NCBI GenBank assembly: GCA_027074135.1
Contig: JALTDM010000206.1
Span: 1-7,587 of the forward strand
Reading direction: 5' to 3'
Origin: Bacteroidales bacterium
GTDB lineage: Bacteria > Bacteroidota > Bacteroidia > Bacteroidales > JALTDM01
DNA length: 7,587 nt
Within the stretch, counting starts at the first letter, position 1. Each line of letters starts with the position of its first letter. This document shows positions 1 to 4,276 of this stretch, piece after piece. Position numbers and translations under genes: made by a program. The notes beneath the pieces are model-generated. The model searched no databases, was not told the origin of the DNA, and worked only from the letters and a program-made list of their open reading frames with translations.

Positions 1-34
1 TTTTTAATACACGCATAACTACAAATTAGCAAAT

Positions 35-73
35 AAAAAAAGGCTGCCCTTTTTTTTGGACAGCCCCTTTTTT
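35..73. terminator. Imperfect hairpin terminator upstream of ahcY
   Basis: GGCTGCC (42-48) can fold back on GG-A-CAGCC (58-65) with one bulged A. The loop is a run of eight T. An A-run (35-41) and a T-run (68-73) flank the stem and can extend it past two unpaired C. The T-run follows the stem on the + strand, and the A-run gives a U-tract on the minus strand, so it could stop transcription in either direction. It probably ends a gene lying left of the window. Its GGCTGC core recurs in the terminator after ahcY. The bulges make it less certain than that one. Confidence 0.6.
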
Positions 74-129
74 ATTTAAGTCGGAAACAAAATCTGACTT
101 TATTGTAGAATTTTACTCTAAAAAATCCC

Positions 130-137
130 TACCTTTG
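130..137 (+). promoter_or_regulatory. ahcY promoter, Bacteroidota -7 element
   Basis: TACCTTTG matches the Bacteroidota consensus TAnnTTTG exactly and lies 30 nt before the ahcY ATG, predicting a leader of roughly 25 nt. The -33 element is poor: the nearest TTG is at 103-105, leaving a long 24-nt spacer. The predicted leader is too short for a riboswitch, and no Shine-Dalgarno sequence precedes the ATG, which is usual in this phylum. Confidence 0.6.
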
Positions 138-167
138 CAAAAAACTTCAAAATAAAATTTTTAGACT

Positions 168-1586
168 ATGGTAGAAGAAAAAACACTTCCTTACAAAGTT
201 AAAGACATTAGTCTTGCCGATTTCGGAAGAAAAGAAATTGAATTGGCAGAAAAAGAGATGCCGGGTCTAATGGCATTAAGGGGAAAATACGGAAAAGAAA
301 AACCGCTTAAAGGAGCAAAAATTTCCGGTTCGCTACATATGACAATTCAAACGGCAGTTTTGATTGAAACCCTTGTGGAACTTGGTGCAGATGTACGTTG
401 GGCAAGTTGTAATATTTACTCAACACAAGACCACGCTGCTGCTGCGATTGCTGCAAAAGGAATTCCCGTTTTTGCTTGGAAAGGCGAAACATTGAAAGAA
501 TATTGGTGGTGCACCGAACAAGCACTTACTTGGCCTGATGGAAGTGGTCCCGATCTCATCATAGATGATGGCGGCGATGCTACTTTAATGATTCACAAAG
601 GGTTCGATATAGAAAATGATCCGTCTTTGCTTAATGTTGATTACGATTCTCTCTCCGAAGACGAAAGGGAATTAATGAAAAGGCTTAAAATTATTTACGA
701 AAAAGATCCTAATAAATGGCACAGATATGCCGAAAAGATAAAAGGTGTTTCAGAAGAAACGACTACCGGAGTTCACAGACTCTACCAAATGAAAGAAAAA
801 GGTAAACTCCTTTTCCCTGCAATAAATGTAAATGATTCTGTAACAAAATCAAAATTTGATAACCTTTACGGCTGTAGAGAATCACTTGCCGATGGCATTA
901 AGAGAGCTACCGACATAATGATAGCCGGTAAAAGAGTTCTCGTTTGCGGATACGGTGATGTGGGAAAAGGTTCTGCTCAATCAATGCGTGGATTTGGAGC
1001 AATAGTAACCGTTACGGAAGTTGACCCGATTTGTGCTTTACAAGCAGCTATGGAAGGTTACGAAGTAAAGACAGTGGAAGATGTTGTGGAAAATACAGAC
1101 ATTTTTATTACAACCACAGGTAACCGTGATATTATTCGCATAGAACATATGGAAAAAATGAAAGACGGTGCCATTGTATGTAACATAGGACACTTCGACA
1201 ACGAAATTCAAGTGGACAAGCTCATCAACTATCCCGGCATCAAAAGAGTGAACATAAAGCCGCAAGTGGATCAATTTATTTTTCCGGACGGACATTCAAT
1301 CATTCTGTTGAGTGAGGGAAGGCTTGTAAATCTCGGAAACGCAACAGGGCACCCATCATTTGTAATGAGTAATTCTTTTACAAACCAAACACTTGCCCAA
1401 ATGGAACTGTGGAAAAACAATTACAAAACTGATGTTTACAGGCTTCCTAAGCATTTGGACGAAGAAGTAGCAAGGTTGCATTTGGACAAATTAGGAGTTC
1501 ATCTTACAAAACTTACTCCCGAACAAGCGGAATACATCGGTGTTCCTATTGATGGTCCATATAAACCTGATCATTACAGGTATTAA
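168..1586 (+). CDS. ahcY: Adenosylhomocysteinase (SAH hydrolase)
   Basis: This cytoplasmic NAD-dependent enzyme splits S-adenosylhomocysteine into adenosine and homocysteine, relieving product inhibition of methyltransferases and feeding the methionine cycle. The 472-aa protein is complete. Residues matching the human active site are visible: H57 in SGSLHMT, the DDGGD motif (133-137), E197 in EETTTG, K227 and D231 in TKSKFDN, and H342 in NIGHFD. The NAD-binding Rossmann loop GYGDVGKG is at 261-268. The C-terminus ends in KPDHYRY, whose Lys466 and Tyr470 correspond to the residues that reach into the partner subunit's NAD site. It is about 40 residues longer than the human enzyme because of an insert at about 146-190, a feature of many bacterial and plant forms. 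The ATG start fits the family N-terminus (TLPYKVKDISLADFGRKEI). It is transcribed alone, from the site at 130-137 to the terminator at 1611-1640. Confidence 0.98.
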   Translation: MVEEKTLPYKVKDISLADFGRKEIELAEKEMPGLMALRGKYGKEKPLKGAKISGSLHMTIQTAVLIETLVELGADVRWASCNIYSTQDHAAAAIAAKGIPVFAWKGETLKEYWWCTEQALTWPDGSGPDLIIDDGGDATLMIHKGFDIENDPSLLNVDYDSLSEDERELMKRLKIIYEKDPNKWHRYAEKIKGVSEETTTGVHRLYQMKEKGKLLFPAINVNDSVTKSKFDNLYGCRESLADGIKRATDIMIAGKRVLVCGYGDVGKGSAQSMRGFGAIVTVTEVDPICALQAAMEGYEVKTVEDVVENTDIFITTTGNRDIIRIEHMEKMKDGAIVCNIGHFDNEIQVDKLINYPGIKRVNIKPQVDQFIFPDGHSIILLSEGRLVNLGNATGHPSFVMSNSFTNQTLAQMELWKNNYKTDVYRLPKHLDEEVARLHLDKLGVHLTKLTPEQAEYIGVPIDGPYKPDHYRY

Positions 1587-1610
1587 TCAACATATCTTTC
1601 AGGATAATTA

Positions 1611-1640
1611 AAAAGGCTGCTCAGTTAAGGGCAGCCTTTT
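1611..1640. terminator. Bidirectional terminator between convergent genes
   Basis: AAAAGGCTGC (1611-1620) and GCAGCCTTTT (1631-1640) form a perfect 10-bp stem around a 10-nt loop. The A and T ends give a U-tract on both strands. It sits 24 nt after the ahcY stop and only 1 nt beyond the stop codon of the minus-strand gene ending at 1642, so it should end both transcripts. Confidence 0.92.
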
Positions 1641-1641
1641 C

Positions 1642-2370
1642 TTATAAAAGTTCCGCACACTTATTACTTCTTTTTTTATTTTTCACTATAAAACCTATGG
1701 TAAGCGATAAACTTTGTGTTTTAAACTTCAATTCATCTATATCATTATCATCCGGTTTATATACCCAATTTACCAAATCTAAGCTATATTTTAATTCTAT
1801 GGAAAAAATTTGCTTAAAAACATTAAATCTTTTTCCTATGCCGATTGCTGCAAATTGCCCTACCGGCAGATTTTCTGCATTTAGTCTCAAATCGGTTTTC
1901 AAGGTCTTATAAACAAAAATATTTTCAGGTGAATTAATATTGTATTTAAGATAATCAATCCTGTATTTTGACTTAAAAAAATATTGTATTCCATATTGAC
2001 CAAAAATGTAAAAATTATTTTTGCCGTATTTTATAAAAAACGGAAGTTGTATTCCGTGAGAATAAACAAAATGATACTTATGAAAAATATCCTCCGGTAT
2101 GTGAATGCAACAATCATAATGCGTATAAAGTTTTCTATTTTCATAAATATATGCAGCCTCCCAACCTAAACTAAATTTACGGGAAATTGGCAACTCCAAT
2201 GAAAATCCGGCTGAACTCCCGAAAGCTGCAGGACCTTTTTCAAATTTTTCATTTTTTGAACTGGTAAAGGTAATATCGGGAGAAATTTTAATACCTAAGA
2301 CCAATTTTTGAGCATGTCCGACAGTATAAAATAAAACAAAAATAAATATTATATGCAGTTTCTTTCTCAT
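1642..2370 (-). CDS. Secreted, probable outer-membrane beta-barrel protein
   Basis: I do not recognise a specific family; the closest description is a porin-like or PorT-like Bacteroidota outer-membrane barrel. The 242-aa product starts with a Sec signal peptide: MRKK, a hydrophobic core (6-17), and a cleavage site after GHA at 20/21 leaving Gln at the mature end. The rest alternates aromatic and polar residues in strand-like stretches, for example FSLELPISRKFSLGWEAAYI, GIQLPFFIKYG, NFYIFGQYGIQYFF, AAIGIGKRF, FSIELKYSLDL and SLSLTIGFIV, with charged loops between. This suits a small barrel of about eight to ten strands. No peptidase, TonB-dependent receptor or OmpA peptidoglycan-binding domain is visible. 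Oddities are adjacent cysteines C87-C88 in a probable loop, and a basic tail of about 12 residues with C238 after the last predicted strand. It has its own -7 element and appears monocistronic. Confidence 0.8.
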   Translation of the reverse strand: MRKKLHIIFIFVLFYTVGHAQKLVLGIKISPDITFTSSKNEKFEKGPAAFGSSAGFSLELPISRKFSLGWEAAYIYENRKLYTHYDCCIHIPEDIFHKYHFVYSHGIQLPFFIKYGKNNFYIFGQYGIQYFFKSKYRIDYLKYNINSPENIFVYKTLKTDLRLNAENLPVGQFAAIGIGKRFNVFKQIFSIELKYSLDLVNWVYKPDDNDIDELKFKTQSLSLTIGFIVKNKKRSNKCAELL

Positions 2371-2387
2371 TGCAGGCTAAATAAAAG

Positions 2388-2395
2388 CAAATATA
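2388..2395 (-). promoter_or_regulatory. -7 element for the beta-barrel gene
   Basis: On the minus strand the sequence reads TATATTTG, an exact TAnnTTTG match, 17 nt before the ATG at 2370. The leader would be only about 10 nt. The nearest TTTG upstream (complement of 2409-2412) leaves a 13-nt spacer, shorter than usual, so the -33 element is doubtful. The rest of the gap to yjbQ (2396-2463) holds nothing else I can support. Confidence 0.5.
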
Positions 2396-2463
2396 CTTTC
2401 TAAAACGTCAAATTCATTTTATTATTCTGTACACCCAGCTCTAGGAGTGAGAAAGAATTTATA

Positions 2464-2883
2464 TTACTCCCCAATTATCTTAATAAGCACTCTCTTATTA
2501 CGTCTCCCGTCAAACTCACCGTAAAAAATCTGTTCCCACGGTCCGAAATCCAACTTGCCGTTTGTTATGGCTACCACTACTTCCCGTCCCATAACCTGCC
2601 TTTTGAGATGTGCGTCACCATTATCTTCTCCCGTTCGGTTGTGCATATAACGGCTATAAGGTTTTTCGGGAGCAAGTTCTTCAAGCCACCTTTCAAAATC
2701 CTGATGCAATCCGTGTTCGTCATCGTTAATAAAAATACTTGCTGTAATATGCATAGCATTAACAAGGCACAAACCTTCTTTAACACCACTTTCAACAACA
2801 CATTTTTCTACCTCAGGTGTAATATTAATGAAATCCCGACGGTGCGGTGTATTAAACCACAATTCTTTCCTATAACTTTTCAT
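2464..2883 (-). CDS. yjbQ: YjbQ / UPF0047 family protein
   Basis: This complete 139-aa protein belongs to the widespread YjbQ (UPF0047) family, often annotated as 'secondary thiamine-phosphate synthase enzyme' because members show weak activity of that kind; the true physiological role is unsettled. It is a small cytoplasmic single-domain protein with no signal peptide. Family motifs visible in order are HITAS (45-49), INDDE (52-56), HNRTGEDNGDAHLKR (81-95), MGREVVVAI (98-106) and WEQIFYGEFDGRR (116-128). The conserved His, Asp and Glu residues are thought to form a metal-binding pocket. Length is normal for the family. It starts 12 nt after the stop of the 199-aa membrane protein, with no TAnnTTTG match in the gap, so it is probably the last gene of that transcript. 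No other thiamine gene is nearby, so the neighbourhood gives no support for a thiamine role. Confidence 0.95.
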   Translation of the reverse strand: MKSYRKELWFNTPHRRDFINITPEVEKCVVESGVKEGLCLVNAMHITASIFINDDEHGLHQDFERWLEELAPEKPYSRYMHNRTGEDNGDAHLKRQVMGREVVVAITNGKLDFGPWEQIFYGEFDGRRNKRVLIKIIGE

Positions 2884-2895
2884 GCCGCAATATTT

Positions 2896-3495
2896 TTATT
2901 TGACAATAATAAATGAAATTCCACCTCCGGTTAAAATACCTGCTATTCCTGCCTTTATCAACCAAAGTGTTTTTTTATGTTTAGCTGCAACAACATAGCC
3001 ATTCTTAAAATTATCATTGTATTTATTGCCAAGTTTTTTTCCTAAAAGATTAATGTTAGCAAGAATAACAGTTGGAATAAGTACACCCAAAGGTGAATAA
3101 AAAACCAAACCGTGCATACCCAAAAATAAACTTATTCCCGTGGACATTGCAAAATTTGCTATAGAAACAAAAGTCGGCTTATAATTATTGCGTGCCAAAT
3201 TCTCTCCTTTAACAAAATCTTTCATATCCATGTAAGATAAATCATTCTCACCGGCATTGTAAAAAATCTTTTCTGTCCCGTTCTGCCTGTTCAAAACAAA
3301 CATTTCTTCAGGCTCAAATTCTTTTATTTTATGATCCTCACCATTTATAATTGTAACTTTATATGAACTGTCTTCATTCATTTCTACAGACTTAACTGTA
3401 AAAAATCTGCCATCAGTAAGCCACAAAGTATCTTTTTGAGCTTCAGACAATAAACCCCAAAAAGCAAATAGCAATAAAACTACAAATTTTTTCAT
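2896..3495 (-). CDS. Exported membrane protein of unknown function (paralogue B)
   Basis: I do not recognise a named family. The 199-aa protein has a signal peptide (MKKFVVLLLFAFWGLL, predicted cleavage after SEA at 19/20, leaving Gln). A small polar, probably beta-rich domain follows (about 21-95), starting KDTLWLTDGRFFTVKS and containing KIKEFEPEEMFVLNRQNG. A short motif, FVKGENLARNNYK (94-106), leads into hydrophobic segments at about 108-131 and 132-151. After a hydrophilic stretch containing FKNGYVVAAKHKK (163-175), a last glycine-rich hydrophobic segment runs from about 177 to 197. This suggests a periplasmic domain anchored in the inner membrane. It aligns along its whole length with the 211-aa product encoded immediately upstream, so the pair looks like a tandem duplication. 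Similar Gly-x-x-x-Ala...Tyr motifs before hydrophobic hairpins occur in other uncharacterised Bacteroidota proteins. Confidence 0.8.
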   Translation of the reverse strand: MKKFVVLLLFAFWGLLSEAQKDTLWLTDGRFFTVKSVEMNEDSSYKVTIINGEDHKIKEFEPEEMFVLNRQNGTEKIFYNAGENDLSYMDMKDFVKGENLARNNYKPTFVSIANFAMSTGISLFLGMHGLVFYSPLGVLIPTVILANINLLGKKLGNKYNDNFKNGYVVAAKHKKTLWLIKAGIAGILTGGGISFIIVK

Positions 3496-3497
3496 AT

Positions 3498-4133
3498 TTA
3501 AAGAATTTTCGAAATTATTATATACCCGGCTGTTCCGGAAAGTAATCCAATTATTGAAAATTTAGTTCCTATACTTAATTTGATATTACGCATTGCATCA
3601 ATATAACCTTTTTTGAAAAAAACATTGCCTTTGAATTGTGGAAATCTTTTATTAAAAACTTTAGGTGAATTTTTTATATAACCGATTATCACAGCAGATG
3701 CAAAAGGTAAAAGCGGAGAAAAAATAATTGTACCCGTAAGTGCAGATGAAACAATCGGAGAAACAGCCCCTATTATAAAGTTTATTATTTTACCACCTGT
3801 GAATTTATAATTCCTTTTTGCAAAAATTTCTCCTTTTACATATTCTTCTGCATTGTCATAAGTAAAATTCAAGCCTGATTCTTTATCGTAAAACTTACTA
3901 AAAAGTTTAGTAATACTACCATTTTTGTGTTTAACAACAAAAAGTTCCGAAGGATAAAAATCAACACTCTTGATTTTGTGTTTCTTAATCACATCAAATC
4001 TGTACATTCCGTTTTTCAATTTTGAAAAACTTTTGACCGGTAATTTATTACCACTTAACAATATTAATGTATCTGTTTGACCAAAAGATAAAATTGAAAT
4101 AAAAGAAAAAAATATAACGAAAAGTTTTTTCAT
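3498..4133 (-). CDS. Exported membrane protein of unknown function (paralogue A)
   Basis: This 211-aa protein is the first gene of the minus-strand unit and the paralogue of the 199-aa protein downstream. It has a signal peptide (MKKLFVIFFSFISILSFG, predicted cleavage after G18, leaving Gln). A polar domain (about 20-98) opens TDTLILLSGNKLPVKS and contains KIKSVDFYPSELFVVKHKNG. Next come the motif EYVKGEIFAKRNYK (97-110), hydrophobic segments at about 114-135 and 136-153, the motif FFKKGYIDAMRNIK (172-185), and a final hydrophobic segment at about 191-209. Landmarks shared with paralogue B include DTL, VKS, KIK, P-x-E-x-F-V, NG, VKGE, A-x-x-NYK, FSPL or YSPL, and F-K-x-GY. It is very Lys/Ile/Phe-rich and AT-biased, more so than ahcY or gcvP. 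No catalytic motif is evident. The ATG at 4133 is the natural start because the signal peptide follows at once. Confidence 0.8.
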   Translation of the reverse strand: MKKLFVIFFSFISILSFGQTDTLILLSGNKLPVKSFSKLKNGMYRFDVIKKHKIKSVDFYPSELFVVKHKNGSITKLFSKFYDKESGLNFTYDNAEEYVKGEIFAKRNYKFTGGKIINFIIGAVSPIVSSALTGTIIFSPLLPFASAVIIGYIKNSPKVFNKRFPQFKGNVFFKKGYIDAMRNIKLSIGTKFSIIGLLSGTAGYIIISKIL

Positions 4134-4158
4134 TTAGCAAATTTAATGTTATGCACTA

Positions 4159-4191
4159 CAAATATAATCAGATAAAATTTATCGATACAAG
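4159..4191 (-). promoter_or_regulatory. Promoter for the membrane-protein/yjbQ operon
   Basis: On the minus strand TATATTTG (4166-4159) is an exact TAnnTTTG element. CTTG (4191-4188) lies 21 nt upstream and keeps the TTG of the -33 consensus TTTG. The -7 element is 25 nt before the ATG at 4133, predicting a leader of about 20 nt. A second match, TAAATTTG (4145-4138), is too close to the start codon to be the likely promoter. Confidence 0.6.
4171..4183. promoter_or_regulatory. 13-bp palindrome inside a promoter spacer (possible operator)
   Basis: GATAAA and TTTATC form a perfect 6-bp inverted repeat around a single A. A second palindrome, TATCGATA (4180-4187), overlaps its right end. Both lie between the -7 and -33 elements of the minus-strand promoter and upstream of the gcvP promoter, a position where a repressor could act. 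Short AT-rich palindromes also arise by chance, so this is only a candidate. Confidence 0.3.
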
Positions 4192-4241
4192 ACATTTTTT
4201 CTTTAATAAAAAATAACAACAATTTTTAAGTAAAATTATCT

Positions 4242-4249
4242 TATATTTG
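4242..4249 (+). promoter_or_regulatory. gcvP promoter, -7 element
   Basis: TATATTTG matches TAnnTTTG exactly, 27 nt before the gcvP ATG, predicting a leader of about 20 nt. No clear TTTG or TTG lies at -33 spacing. The octamer is identical to the one driving the divergent operon. The predicted leader is too short for a glycine riboswitch. Confidence 0.55.
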
Positions 4250-4276
4250 GGTTGAATTAAAAAATCATTAAACACA

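Larger units (their letters stand above)
2464..4133 (-). other. Predicted three-gene operon
   Basis: Three minus-strand genes lie head to tail with gaps of 2 nt (3496-3497) and 12 nt (2884-2895) and no promoter-like site between them. The only good TAnnTTTG match with room for a leader is before the first gene, at 4159-4166. The 2-nt gap suggests translational coupling of the two paralogues. No convincing terminator follows yjbQ before the next gene, so some read-through is possible. Confidence 0.7.

Noticed and set aside
74..167. Possible SAH or SAM riboswitch before ahcY
   Set aside because: The -7 element at 130-137 leaves a leader of about 25 nt, too short for either aptamer, and no matching stem is visible.
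307..525. Minus-strand frames inside ahcY (307-525 and 1038-1295)
   Set aside because: They are antisense to highly conserved enzyme sequence and have no signal, motif or promoter.
1697..2169. Two + strand frames (1697-1912 and 1984-2169)
   Set aside because: They are antisense to the beta-barrel gene, which has a signal peptide and a promoter. The frames have no recognisable content.
2425..2450. Possible terminator after yjbQ on the minus strand
   Set aside because: CACTC and GGGTG can pair only with a G-T wobble around an 8-nt loop, and no U-tract follows.
2577..2801. A 74-codon minus-strand frame within yjbQ
   Set aside because: It is an alternative frame of the same strand inside a well-conserved gene, with no protein-like features of its own.
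2608..2916. A 102-codon open frame on the + strand
   Set aside because: It lies antisense to yjbQ, which has unmistakable family motifs. The translated product has no recognisable domain, so it is a shadow frame.
4134..4276. Possible glycine riboswitch before gcvP
   Set aside because: The predicted transcript leader is only about 20 nt, and the gap is AT-rich with no conserved glycine-aptamer features.
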